Source: Tepidimicrobium sp. | GTDB taxonomy: Bacteria; Bacillota; Clostridia; Tissierellales; Tepidimicrobiaceae | Assembly (NCBI GenBank): GCA_012839395.1 | Contig: DUNJ01000062.1 | Coordinates: 1 to 6,102, forward strand | Length of the DNA stretch: 6,102 nucleotides | Reading direction: 5' to 3' | Shown: piece after piece, positions 1-6,067 of the stretch | Numbering within the stretch: position 1 is the stretch's first letter | Layout of the letters: the number at the start of each line of letters is the position of its first letter | Notes under the pieces: model-generated | Databases searched by the model: none | Told to the model about the DNA's origin: nothing | What the model saw: the letters and a program-made list of their open reading frames with translations, nothing else | Translations under genes and position numbers: made by a program

Positions 1-2
1 CC

Positions 3-62
3 AATAAATTCAATATGATTGGAGCGCGTATTCTTGCTAAAGGTCTAATCTATATATTATAA
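3..62 (+). CDS. Possible 3' end of an upstream gene (partial)
   Basis: A frame open from the window edge ends at TAA (60-62) and would give a C-terminal tail containing NMIGARILAKGLIYIL. Only 19 codons are visible, so chance is a real possibility and I do not recognise the tail. The other two frames have stops within the first 20 bases. In Firmicutes the gene before walJ is usually yycI or another walRK accessory gene, but nothing here identifies it. If the tail is real, the candidate walJ promoter lies inside its last codons. Confidence 0.25.
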   Translation, partial: NKFNMIGARILAKGLIYIL

Positions 63-63
63 T
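34..63 (+). promoter_or_regulatory. Candidate sigma-A promoter upstream of walJ
   Basis: TTGCTA (34-39, 4 of 6 to TTGACA) is followed after 18 bases by a perfect TATAAT (58-63). The -10 box ends 38 bases before the chosen walJ start, leaving room for a short leader. The region is very AT-rich, so a chance TATAAT is possible. In related bacteria walJ is often transcribed with the upstream wal genes, so this may be an internal promoter. Confidence 0.4.
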
Positions 64-101
64 GTATATGGTTATTAATATTGGGTATTGGGGGAAATGA
101 T

Positions 102-896
102 ATGGGGGTAAAATTTTGTTCCCTGGGAAGTGGCAGTAGTGGAAATTGTCAATATGTTGGGACCAGGAGAACTAGGCTTTTGGTAGATGGAGGATTTAGT
201 GGGAAAAGTATAGAGAACCGACTGTCTTCCATAGGGGTGTGCCCAACTACTATAGATTATATCTTAGTAACACATGAGCATATAGATCATATAAGGGGAG
301 TGGGTGTACTTTCTAGGAGATATAACATACCTATATTGGCAAATGAGAAGACCTGGGAAGCCATGAGCAGGACTATAGGTCATATAGAGGATCGAAACAT
401 AGGGATTATAGAATCAGGAAAGGATTTTAACTTGGACGATCTAGAAGTTCGCGCGTTCAAGGTACATCATGATGCGGAGGAACCCGTTGGATATTGTATC
501 TATTATAAAAACACAAAGATAAGTATTATAACCGATACAGGTTGGGTATGTGATAATATGAAAAGTAACATCAAAGGATCATATCTTTATTTTATGGAAT
601 CCAATCATGACGTTCAGATGCTTAAAGAGGGCAGCTATCCATGGCATGTAAAGCGGAGGGTACTTAGTTCTCAGGGACATATGTCCAATGTTCATGCAGG
701 GGAAACTCTTTCGGAGATATTAGATGGATGTGGAGAAATCATATTATTGGCCCATCTAAGTGAGGAGAACAATACTCCAAGCCTAGCTCATAATACTGTA
801 AGGAATTATATTGAGAATATGGGAATAGATGTGACTAGGGATGTGTTTTTAGGGTTGACTTATAAAAATAAACCTACAAAGGTATATAGCCTGTAG
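102..896 (+). CDS. walJ: WalJ/YycJ metallo-beta-lactamase-fold hydrolase
   Basis: A 264-residue cytoplasmic metallo-hydrolase of the YycJ/WalJ family. The family N-terminal signature CSLGSGSSGN is at residues 6-15. The metal-binding HxHxDH motif is H58, H60, D62 and H63 (THEHIDH), with further likely ligands at H123, D145 (ITDTG) and H218 (LAHLSEENN). The conserved NEKTW segment follows at 81-85. B. anthracis YycJ has been described as a 5'-to-3' DNA exonuclease linked to mismatch repair, and the genetic context ties the family to the WalRK cell-wall system; its role here is inferred. I chose ATG at 102 because GGGGG at 90-94 is 7 bases upstream and the product then starts like the family (MGVKFCSLG). 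An in-frame TTG at 81 would add seven residues but has no good ribosome site. The protease gene follows 18 bases downstream, so the two are probably co-transcribed. Confidence 0.93.
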   Translation: MGVKFCSLGSGSSGNCQYVGTRRTRLLVDGGFSGKSIENRLSSIGVCPTTIDYILVTHEHIDHIRGVGVLSRRYNIPILANEKTWEAMSRTIGHIEDRNIGIIESGKDFNLDDLEVRAFKVHHDAEEPVGYCIYYKNTKISIITDTGWVCDNMKSNIKGSYLYFMESNHDVQMLKEGSYPWHVKRRVLSSQGHMSNVHAGETLSEILDGCGEIILLAHLSEENNTPSLAHNTVRNYIENMGIDVTRDVFLGLTYKNKPTKVYSL

Positions 897-914
897 TAGA
901 TAGGAGGAATGGGA

Positions 915-2051
915 ATGTATTATGATAGACCACCGAGAAGAAATAATCTGCTATCCTATTTTGTAGTTGCATTGATTGCAGCTATTATAGGGGGAATTAT
1001 TAGCGTATATATTGCACCAAACTATATATATGGAAAGATATTACCTGCACCTAGCATATATAAAGGTGAAATTCCCAATAAACAGGGACAAATAAGCATA
1101 ATGCCAACCGATGAAGTATCGGCGGTTGAGGCAGTAGCCAAAAAGACCATGAGTTCCGTTGTTGGAATAACCACTGTACAAGTACAAAGGGAGTTCATTT
1201 GGGAAAGGGAAGTAGAGGGTATAGGATCAGGGGTAGTAGTGCATCCCGATGGATATATACTCACCAATTCCCATGTAATAGCAGATGGTAAAGCAAAGAG
1301 GATAAATGTTCTATTTGAAAATGGAGATAAGGTAGTAGGAAAAGTTTTATGGAACGATCCAGCTTTGGATTTAGCAATTGTTAAGGTGGACAAAAGGGGA
1401 TTGGATATAGCTGATTTAGGGGATTCCGATTCACTGGAAGTTGGGCAATTGGCTGTTGCTATAGGAAATCCTTTAGGTTTGGATTTTCAAAGAACGGTTA
1501 CCTCAGGAGTGATATCTGGACTAAATAGATCGGTAAGAGTAAACCAATATAATGTTATAGAGGATTTAATACAAACAGATGCTTCCATAAATCCAGGGAA
1601 CAGCGGGGGCCCTCTTTTAAATAGCAAGGGGGAGGTTATAGGTATCAATACCGTAAAGATTAGCTCTCAGATGGGTGAAGGCTTAGGCTTTGCTATTCCT
1701 ATAAATGTAGCAAAACCAATAATTGATGAAGTGATAGAAAAAGGAGATTTTAAAACTGTATTTATAGGGTTTGCAGGCACCGAAGTGGAACAGTATGAAA
1801 GACAATTAGGGGTAGACTTAAGTATAGATAGCGGAGTTATAGTAATCGAGGTACAGCCCAATTCACCAGCTCAAAGGGCCGATATTAGGGCAGGCGATGT
1901 AATAATCAAGATAGATGACCACGATGTTGAAAGCATGAATCAGCTTCAGAAGATATTATATAGGTATAAGAAGGGCGATAAAGCAACTTTGACGATTGTA
2001 AGGAATGGAAAAGAGATAAAAGTGAAAATTACATTTACTGAGGTTAAGTAG
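915..2051 (+). CDS. htrA: Membrane-anchored HtrA/DegP-type serine protease with one PDZ domain (HtrC/YycK-like)
   Basis: A 378-residue HtrA-family surface protease that degrades misfolded exported proteins. A short basic N-terminus (PPRRNN) precedes one membrane segment at about residues 14-34, so the catalytic part should lie outside the cell. The trypsin-like domain covers about 70-275 with triad H120 (TNSHVI), D152 (DPALDLAIVKV) and S230 (GNSGGPLL). AIGNPLG and GLGFAIPI are also typical. A single PDZ domain covers about 285-376 (AGDVIIKIDDHDV). All catalytic residues are present. ATG at 915 is preferred: AGGAGG at 902-907 is 7 bases away, whereas it is only one base from the in-frame ATG at 909, which would add two residues. 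The position right after walJ matches B. subtilis yycK (htrC), so it may be that orthologue; the symbol here only names the family. A strong terminator follows immediately. Confidence 0.95.
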   Translation: MYYDRPPRRNNLLSYFVVALIAAIIGGIISVYIAPNYIYGKILPAPSIYKGEIPNKQGQISIMPTDEVSAVEAVAKKTMSSVVGITTVQVQREFIWEREVEGIGSGVVVHPDGYILTNSHVIADGKAKRINVLFENGDKVVGKVLWNDPALDLAIVKVDKRGLDIADLGDSDSLEVGQLAVAIGNPLGLDFQRTVTSGVISGLNRSVRVNQYNVIEDLIQTDASINPGNSGGPLLNSKGEVIGINTVKISSQMGEGLGFAIPINVAKPIIDEVIEKGDFKTVFIGFAGTEVEQYERQLGVDLSIDSGVIVIEVQPNSPAQRADIRAGDVIIKIDDHDVESMNQLQKILYRYKKGDKATLTIVRNGKEIKVKITFTEVK

Positions 2052-2052
2052 G

Positions 2053-2090
2053 TTATAAAAACTTGACAGAATTGTCAAGTTTTTATAATC
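2053..2090 (+). terminator. Rho-independent terminator after htrA
   Basis: A perfect 16-bp inverted repeat (2053-2068 with 2073-2088) has the four-base loop GAAT and begins one base after the htrA stop. The core CTTGACA/TGTCAAG is followed by T5 and preceded by A5, so the hairpin could work in both directions. It separates walJ-htrA from the downstream micro-protein and rtcB. Confidence 0.85.
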
Positions 2091-2100
2091 GTCGTATTTT
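2063..2100 (+). promoter_or_regulatory. Candidate promoter embedded in the htrA terminator
   Basis: Two possible arrangements overlap the hairpin. A perfect TTGACA (2063-2068) and a perfect TATAAT (2084-2089) are only 15 bases apart, shorter than the usual 16-18. Alternatively TTGTCA (2072-2077, 5 of 6) lies 17 bases before TATTTT (2095-2100, 4 of 6). Some promoter is needed here because the terminator cuts off the 2160 gene from upstream transcription, and I see no better one before 2160. The symmetry of the hairpin itself could create these boxes by chance. Confidence 0.35.
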
Positions 2101-2159
2101 ATGTATATACTAAGAGGGAATTGCCATATACCCTTTGAAAAGTAGATGGAGCTGATACT

Positions 2160-2327
2160 ATGTATGTAGTCTGCAACGATCATCTAGAAAATGCCATAGA
2201 GGATTTTGTAGAAACTTTTGAACAACCTCCAGATATATATGAATTAGGGGAGGTATCCTTTACTGATTGGACTAGTCCCCACAGCTGTTATTATTGTAAA
2301 CGTCCACCTAGATACTTGGTGGTTTAA
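2160..2327 (+). CDS. CxxH/CxxC micro-protein (BA_5709-like)
   Basis: A 55-residue protein with CNDH at residues 5-8 and CYYC at 43-46, joined by an acidic, helix-like middle (LENAIEDFVETFEQ). The order CxxH near the N-terminus and CxxC near the C-terminus, and the start MYVVCNDHLENAIEDFVE, match what I know of the small Firmicutes CxxH/CxxC protein family typified by B. anthracis BA_5709, which is also found beside the htrA/rlmH region. The four residues could form one zinc or other metal site; this is inferred and the family's function is unknown to me. GGAG at 2148-2151 is 8 bases before the ATG. The gene lies 108 bases after htrA, beyond its terminator, and 49 bases before rtcB with no terminator between, so it may share a transcript with rtcB. 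Confidence 0.82.
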   Translation: MYVVCNDHLENAIEDFVETFEQPPDIYELGEVSFTDWTSPHSCYYCKRPPRYLVV

Positions 2328-2376
2328 TGAATTGTGCTAACGATAGGTTTTGAAAACTATGAAAAGGGGGTAAGCT

Positions 2377-3519
2377 ATGAAGATTTTTGATATAGGAAGA
2401 ATACCGATAAAATCTTGGGCTGAGGAGGTGGAAGATGAGGCGCTTATTCAAGCTGTCAATCTTTCTAATCTACCCTTTGCCCATTCTCATATAGCCCTTA
2501 TGGCAGATGTTCATGTAGGCTTTGGGATGCCGATAGGAGGAGTTTTAGCCTCGAGGGGGGTTATTATTCCCAATGCAGTAGGCGTTGACATTGGGTGTGG
2601 AATTATCGCTGTTAAAACAGATATTGGGGAAATAAGTATACCACAATTAGAGAATATAGTAGACAGAGCTCATAGATCTATACCTTTAGGATTTCAAAAT
2701 CATAAAAGGCCCAGGGATTGGGAAGGGTTTAACAACCCGCCTAAATCTAAGATAATAGATGAGGAGTTGGAAGCGGCCAGATACCAATTGGGAACCCTAG
2801 GTGGTGGAAATCATTTTTTAACGATGGAGCAGGGTAGCGATGGGTATATATGGTTGATGGTCCATTCGGGTAGTAGAAACTTTGGTTATAAAATAGCAAA
2901 TTACTATGATAAAATTGCTAGGGATATAAATAAGAGGAATAAGTTGACAGATTTAAAGCATGATCTAGCAGGGCTCTATATGGATTCGGATGAGGGAAGA
3001 GAATATTTCAATGCAATGAACTATGCATTAGATTTTGCAAAGGAAAATAGGCGCCAACTGTTTGAACAATTTTATGCTATATTTCAAGATGAGACCAAAT
3101 CGGAGCGCATATCCATGAAGGTAAGCATACATCATAACTATGCTGCCGTGGAGGAACATTTTGGCGAGGAAGTGGTGGTTCATAGAAAAGGTGCTATTAG
3201 AGCCGAAATGGGAGAGTTAGGAGTAATTCCAGGTTCTATGGGTACTCCGTCCTATATAGTAGAGGGGTTAGGCAATGAGGAGAGCTTTAAGACATGTTCC
3301 CATGGAGCGGGCAGGGTTATGTCTAGAAGAGAAGCAAATAGGGTGATAACAAAAGAGATGGCGGATAAGGCTATGGGAAATATAGTCCATAAGGGATTCA
3401 AAAAGGATCTTTCAGAAGCTCCTATGGCTTATAAAGATATAGAAAAGGTAATGGAAAATCAAAAGGATTTGGTAAAGCCACTAGTGAAGTTAACCCCCTT
3501 GGGGGTTATTAAAGGGTAG
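2377..3519 (+). CDS. rtcB: RtcB-type RNA ligase, short bacterial form
   Basis: A 380-residue RtcB-family protein. RtcB joins RNA 3'-phosphate or 2',3'-cyclic phosphate ends to 5'-OH ends using GTP and manganese, in RNA repair. Visible motifs: MADVHVGFGMPIGG (42-55), the metal-binding GVDIGCG with D71 and C74, GGGNHFL with N145 and H146, HSGSRNFG with H163, HHN with H253, VHRKGA with H269, IPGSMGT (284-290), and SHGAGR with H309 at the position of the guanylylated histidine. The conserved C-terminal lysine is K379 (PLGVIKG). Every core residue I could align from memory is present, so the enzyme should be active. It is somewhat shorter than E. coli RtcB (408 residues). AAAGGGGG at 2363-2370 precedes the ATG. 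No archease, rtcA, rtcR or prfH gene is visible nearby, so the RNA substrate is unknown. Its last codons contain a GC-rich palindrome (3491-3508). Confidence 0.93.
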   Translation: MKIFDIGRIPIKSWAEEVEDEALIQAVNLSNLPFAHSHIALMADVHVGFGMPIGGVLASRGVIIPNAVGVDIGCGIIAVKTDIGEISIPQLENIVDRAHRSIPLGFQNHKRPRDWEGFNNPPKSKIIDEELEAARYQLGTLGGGNHFLTMEQGSDGYIWLMVHSGSRNFGYKIANYYDKIARDINKRNKLTDLKHDLAGLYMDSDEGREYFNAMNYALDFAKENRRQLFEQFYAIFQDETKSERISMKVSIHHNYAAVEEHFGEEVVVHRKGAIRAEMGELGVIPGSMGTPSYIVEGLGNEESFKTCSHGAGRVMSRREANRVITKEMADKAMGNIVHKGFKKDLSEAPMAYKDIEKVMENQKDLVKPLVKLTPLGVIKG

Positions 3520-3562
3520 GACTGTATAACTGAGGGAAATGAATACTATTCTCCTTTATTTT

Positions 3563-3583
3563 TGGTATAATAATACCTATAAT
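3563..3583 (+). promoter_or_regulatory. Extended -10 promoter for surE, with a second TATAAT
   Basis: TGGTATAAT (3563-3571) is a perfect extended -10 element, and a second TATAAT lies at 3578-3583. The best -35 choices (TACTAT at 3543, TTTATT at 3555) are poor, as is common for extended -10 promoters. GGTAT (3564-3568) and ATACC (3573-3577) form a short inverted repeat over the -10, which might be an operator but could be chance. The 87-base gap after rtcB shows no terminator, so surE may also receive read-through. Confidence 0.5.
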
Positions 3584-3606
3584 AGCTGTGCCAAAAGGAG
3601 GAAGAG

Positions 3607-4356
3607 ATGAGATTATTATTGGTAAATGATGATGGAATATATGCTGAAGGAATATATAGATTGGCAAAAGAACTAGAGAAAACTTATGAATTGATAATTG
3701 TTGCACCGGAAGATGAGAGAAGTGCTCAAAGCCAGGCTATAACTATAGGAAAGTCTTTAATGGTTAGAGAAGTAGAAATCGGGGATTTGAAATCTAAAGC
3801 TTATAGTGTATCGGGAACCCCTGCCGATTGTGTACGGGTTGCATTGGATAAGTTGATAGATGAACCTATAGATATGGTATTATCGGGTATAAATATGGGA
3901 GTAAATTTAGGGATGGATATATTGTATTCTGGCACAGTATCAGCTGCCATAGAGGCAAATATTCATAAACTGCCTTCCATGGCTCTGTCAGCAGAATTCA
4001 ATAATGGAAATGTTAATTATGATACAGCAGTAAAGTATGGAAGGTGCATTTTGGAAAAGTCTAAGGATGATTTTATTAAAAACAACATAGTATTAAGTAT
4101 CAACACTCCTTTTTTAGATGAAGATGAGGTAAAGGGAATAAAGGTATGTAAAATAGGCGGAATCGTCTATGATTATTATCATATTGAAAAAAATAATAAT
4201 AGAGAAGTAATATTGACATTGAAAGGGCGAAAGAAGAATGGTTTGGAAAAGGACACTGATAGGTACTATTTGGGGCAAGGATATGTTACTATAACCCCTA
4301 TACACTATGATTTAACTAACTTTGATCTATTAGAAAAGGTAGAGAGCTGGTTATAG
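3607..4356 (+). CDS. surE: SurE 5'/3'-nucleotidase
   Basis: A 249-residue cytoplasmic phosphatase of the SurE family, which removes phosphate from 5'- and 3'-nucleoside monophosphates and in some members cuts short polyphosphate. The metal-site residues fall at the family's usual numbering: D8 and D9 in VNDDG, S39 in APEDERSA, and N95 in SGINMGVN. SGTPADCV (69-76), YSGTVSAAIEA (107-117) and the C-terminal GYVTITPIHYDLT (225-237) are also characteristic. The length is normal. AGGAGG at 3596-3601 is 5 bases before the ATG. The gene has its own likely promoter and is followed by a strong terminator, so it can be expressed as a single gene, although read-through from rtcB is possible. The link with RtcB (RNA ends) and SurE (nucleotide phosphates) is suggestive only. 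Confidence 0.95.
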   Translation: MRLLLVNDDGIYAEGIYRLAKELEKTYELIIVAPEDERSAQSQAITIGKSLMVREVEIGDLKSKAYSVSGTPADCVRVALDKLIDEPIDMVLSGINMGVNLGMDILYSGTVSAAIEANIHKLPSMALSAEFNNGNVNYDTAVKYGRCILEKSKDDFIKNNIVLSINTPFLDEDEVKGIKVCKIGGIVYDYYHIEKNNNREVILTLKGRKKNGLEKDTDRYYLGQGYVTITPIHYDLTNFDLLEKVESWL

Positions 4357-4392
4357 GAATAAATATCTCATAGAATTTGTATATGGATTAAT

Positions 4393-4442
4393 TCGATTAA
4401 AAAAGCTATGGATATTTTAATATCCATAGCTTTTTTAATCGA
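4393..4442 (+). terminator. Long perfect hairpin terminator between surE and rlmH
   Basis: An uninterrupted inverted repeat, 4393-4415 with 4420-4442, gives a 23-bp stem and a four-base loop (a 24th pair is possible on paper). The core GCTATGGATATT and its complement are flanked by A6 on the left and T6 on the right, so it fits a terminator in either direction. It begins 36 bases after the surE stop and insulates surE from rlmH. An ATG at 4408 within the stem is in frame with rlmH but is not a credible start. Confidence 0.88.
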
Positions 4443-4482
4443 CACTATCTATCGGATACTGAAAATTGGGGGCGATGTAGGG

Positions 4483-4962
4483 ATGAATATAACTGTTATT
4501 GCAGTAGGAAAGATTAAAGAAAAATATATATCAGCAGGATTAAAAGAATATGCAATTCGGCTTTCAAGGTATTGTAGTTTAAAGCTAATAGAGGTAAAAG
4601 ATGAAAGGGTACCTGAAGATCTAACCCAAAAGGAAAAGGATATAGCAAGAAATAAAGAAGGACAAAGGATATTATCAAAGCTTCCTAAAAGGTCATATAT
4701 TATTGCCCTAGTAATAGATGGACATTCTCTATCATCTGAAGAATTATCAAAACAAATGAAGGAACTTGCGATAGATGGAATTAATGATATTACATTTATA
4801 ATAGGAGGTTCACTAGGACTTTCTCAAGATATAGTAGATAGAAGCGATTTTAAATTATCCTTTTCAAAAATGACCTTTCCACATCAATTAATGAGGATGA
4901 TATTGTTAGAGCAAATATATAGGAGTTTTAGAATTATGAAGGGTGAACCTTATCATAAGTAG
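4483..4962 (+). CDS. rlmH: RlmH, 23S rRNA pseudouridine-1915 N3-methyltransferase
   Basis: A 159-residue SPOUT-class methyltransferase that methylates pseudouridine 1915 in helix 69 of 23S rRNA, acting on assembled 70S ribosomes and using S-adenosylmethionine. It starts in the family way (MNITVIAVGKIKEKY). LVIDGHSLSS (76-85), FIIGGSLGL (105-113) and the C-terminal block LSFSKMTFPHQLMR (125-138) through GEPYHK (154-159) form the knotted cofactor and active-site region. The C-terminal YHK is intact. ATG at 4483 gives 159 residues, as in S. aureus and B. subtilis. The in-frame ATG at 4408 would add 25 residues and start inside the terminator, so I reject it. The ribosome site is modest: GGGGG at 4468-4472, 10 bases away. 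I see no strong promoter after the terminator; GATACT (4455-4460) is a weak -10 choice. Confidence 0.95.
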   Translation: MNITVIAVGKIKEKYISAGLKEYAIRLSRYCSLKLIEVKDERVPEDLTQKEKDIARNKEGQRILSKLPKRSYIIALVIDGHSLSSEELSKQMKELAIDGINDITFIIGGSLGLSQDIVDRSDFKLSFSKMTFPHQLMRMILLEQIYRSFRIMKGEPYHK

Positions 4963-5017
4963 GATAAGCCTTATTGGATGTAAGTTGAAGTTTAGGGATT
5001 ATACTGATATAAATAGG

Positions 5018-5026
5018 TGGTATAAT
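5018..5026 (+). promoter_or_regulatory. Extended -10 promoter for the small membrane-protein gene
   Basis: TGGTATAAT is identical to the element before surE and has no convincing -35 box (TTATAC at 4999 matches poorly). It lies 52 bases before the start of the 5079 gene. No terminator is visible after rlmH, so read-through from rlmH is also possible. Confidence 0.5.
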
Positions 5027-5078
5027 GTGTATAAGCAGAAAAAGATGCAACAATTAGAATAAATTAAAGGGGATGGAA

Positions 5079-5396
5079 ATGTCGGTTCGAGAAAGAAATA
5101 AAACAAGGTTCTTTTTATATGGAAGTATGTTAATGGCTATTGCGTTAGGAGTATATGCCCAAGATATTGCATATTTATTATATAATAATTTAGCCATACC
5201 TTTGATGGTAGGCTTAAGCATTGTAACAATACTTAGTATACTTTTATTTTTGAGTCCACCTATATGGGCATCCAAGTTTAATAAGCAAAACATAGTTCCC
5301 AAGAAAGAGTTTAATATATACTTTGGTATTAATATTATAATAGGCATAATTATATCTGCATTTTCATTAATTGTTTGGATAGCATGGTGTGGTTAA
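5079..5396 (+). CDS. Small three-span membrane protein, function unknown
   Basis: A 105-residue hydrophobic protein that I do not recognise. A basic N-terminus (RERNKTR) is followed by predicted membrane segments at about 11-27, 38-59 and 80-103. A short polar loop, about 65-78 (SKFNKQNIVPKKEF), lies between segments two and three. The positive N-terminus and this lysine-rich loop would both favour the cytoplasmic side. There is no signal-peptidase site or known motif, and the only cysteine is C104, next to last. ATG at 5079 is preferred: GGGG at 5069-5072 is 6 bases away, while it directly abuts the ATG at 5073, which would add two residues. It has its own extended -10 promoter and lies between rlmH and the nucleotidyltransferase gene; neither neighbour suggests a job. 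Coding is supported by the ribosome site, the promoter and a clear membrane pattern, not by homology. Confidence 0.7.
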   Translation: MSVRERNKTRFFLYGSMLMAIALGVYAQDIAYLLYNNLAIPLMVGLSIVTILSILLFLSPPIWASKFNKQNIVPKKEFNIYFGINIIIGIIISAFSLIVWIAWCG

Positions 5397-5436
5397 TCCA
5401 TTAATTTGTTGCGTATCATTTATATTATATGGAATA

Positions 5437-5464
5437 TTAGCAATGTTTAAAAATATGATATAAT
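5437..5464 (+). promoter_or_regulatory. Promoter for the nucleotidyltransferase gene
   Basis: TTAGCA (5437-5442, 4 of 6 to TTGACA) is followed after 16 bases by TGATATAAT (5456-5464), an extended -10 with a perfect TATAAT. The -10 ends 36 bases before the ATG at 5501. No terminator is visible between the preceding membrane-protein gene and this promoter. Confidence 0.55.
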
Positions 5465-5500
5465 TAAATTGCAGTTAGTTTTCTGATTAGGAGGAACAAT

Positions 5501-6067
5501 ATGGTCAAATCCAATAATATAGAATTGATGGATAGGGATAAATTGCTTAAGATTTGTGACTATCTTAATGAACGGTTGAAAGAAAATCAATTACAACTGG
5601 AGATAACAGTTTATGGTGGCTCTATTATGACTATGGTTTATGATAATAGGCCTGCCACTAGAGATATAGATTGTGTATTTAGCGAAACCAATATGAAGCT
5701 ATTGGACAACATATTAGACCTTACTAAATTTACCTTTAATCTTTCTGATAATTGGATAAATGAAGAAATTAAGGAGCCATTAAAATCTCTTTTAAAAGAA
5801 GATAAAGAAACATATAAAGTATATTCTAATTTAAAAATATTAAAACCGAAAGCTGAACAATTACTTGCTATGAAAATATTAGCTGCTAGGCCAGAGCCAG
5901 CTAAAGATTTTATAGATGCTTATATATTATGCAAAGATTTGAATATTACTACTAAGACAGAACTGTTAGATACAGTTTCAGACTACATACCCCTAACACT
6001 TTTGGGAGAAAGACAAATAAATTTCATAAAATATTTAGGGGAGGATTTAGGTTATGATTGGGAATAA
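5501..6067 (+). CDS. Nucleotidyltransferase-fold protein (AbiEii/DUF6036-like)
   Basis: A 188-residue protein with the polymerase-beta-type nucleotidyltransferase signature. VYGGSIMTM (37-45) supplies the GGS motif, and after 13 residues comes D55-I56-D57 within RPATRDIDCVF (50-60), the pair of metal-binding aspartates. Downstream, KPKAEQLLAMKILAARPEPAKDFIDAYIL (115-142) resembles the LLAMKxxAxRxxxxxD helix region of AbiEii-like and DUF6036-type proteins. Such proteins transfer a nucleotide to RNA or protein, and several relatives are toxins or antitoxins; the substrate here cannot be told. The active-site residues look intact. AGGAGG at 5489-5494 is 6 bases before the ATG, a strong site, and a promoter lies just upstream. 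The 3' end overlaps the next gene by 14 bases. The gene is notably AT-rich: 5821-5880 holds 12 G+C in 60 bases. The family assignment is by motif only. Confidence 0.8.
   Translation: MVKSNNIELMDRDKLLKICDYLNERLKENQLQLEITVYGGSIMTMVYDNRPATRDIDCVFSETNMKLLDNILDLTKFTFNLSDNWINEEIKEPLKSLLKEDKETYKVYSNLKILKPKAEQLLAMKILAARPEPAKDFIDAYILCKDLNITTKTELLDTVSDYIPLTLLGERQINFIKYLGEDLGYDWE

Noticed and set aside
81..101. TTG start adding seven residues to walJ
   Set aside because: It has no ribosome site, while the ATG at 102 has GGGGG at the right distance and gives the family's usual N-terminus.
1022..1393. 123-codon open frame on the minus strand inside htrA
   Set aside because: It lies wholly within an intact protease gene, has no recognisable domain, and looks like a shadow frame. 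The other minus-strand frames are the same.
2341..2360. Near-palindrome ATAGGTTTTGAAAACTAT before rtcB
   Set aside because: The arms are almost contiguous with a bulged G and no real loop. It is more likely AT-rich chance than an operator or hairpin.
3491..3508. Perfect GC-rich palindrome TAACCCCC-TT-GGGGGTTA at the end of rtcB
   Set aside because: It lies within the codons for the conserved TPLGV tail and is followed by ATTAAAGGG rather than a T-run, so it does not fit an intrinsic terminator.
4408..4482. N-terminal extension of rlmH from ATG 4408
   Set aside because: It starts inside the terminator stem and has no ribosome site. RlmH proteins normally begin at the ATG at 4483 and have 159 residues.
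4963..5020. Possible terminator after rlmH (ATAAG/CTTAT near 4964-4974)
   Set aside because: The arms are five bases with a one-base loop and there is no T-run, so no stable hairpin is expected.
5397..5436. AT-rich stretch between the membrane gene and the nucleotidyltransferase promoter
   Set aside because: I looked for a terminator, small gene or repeat and found none that stands above low-complexity sequence.
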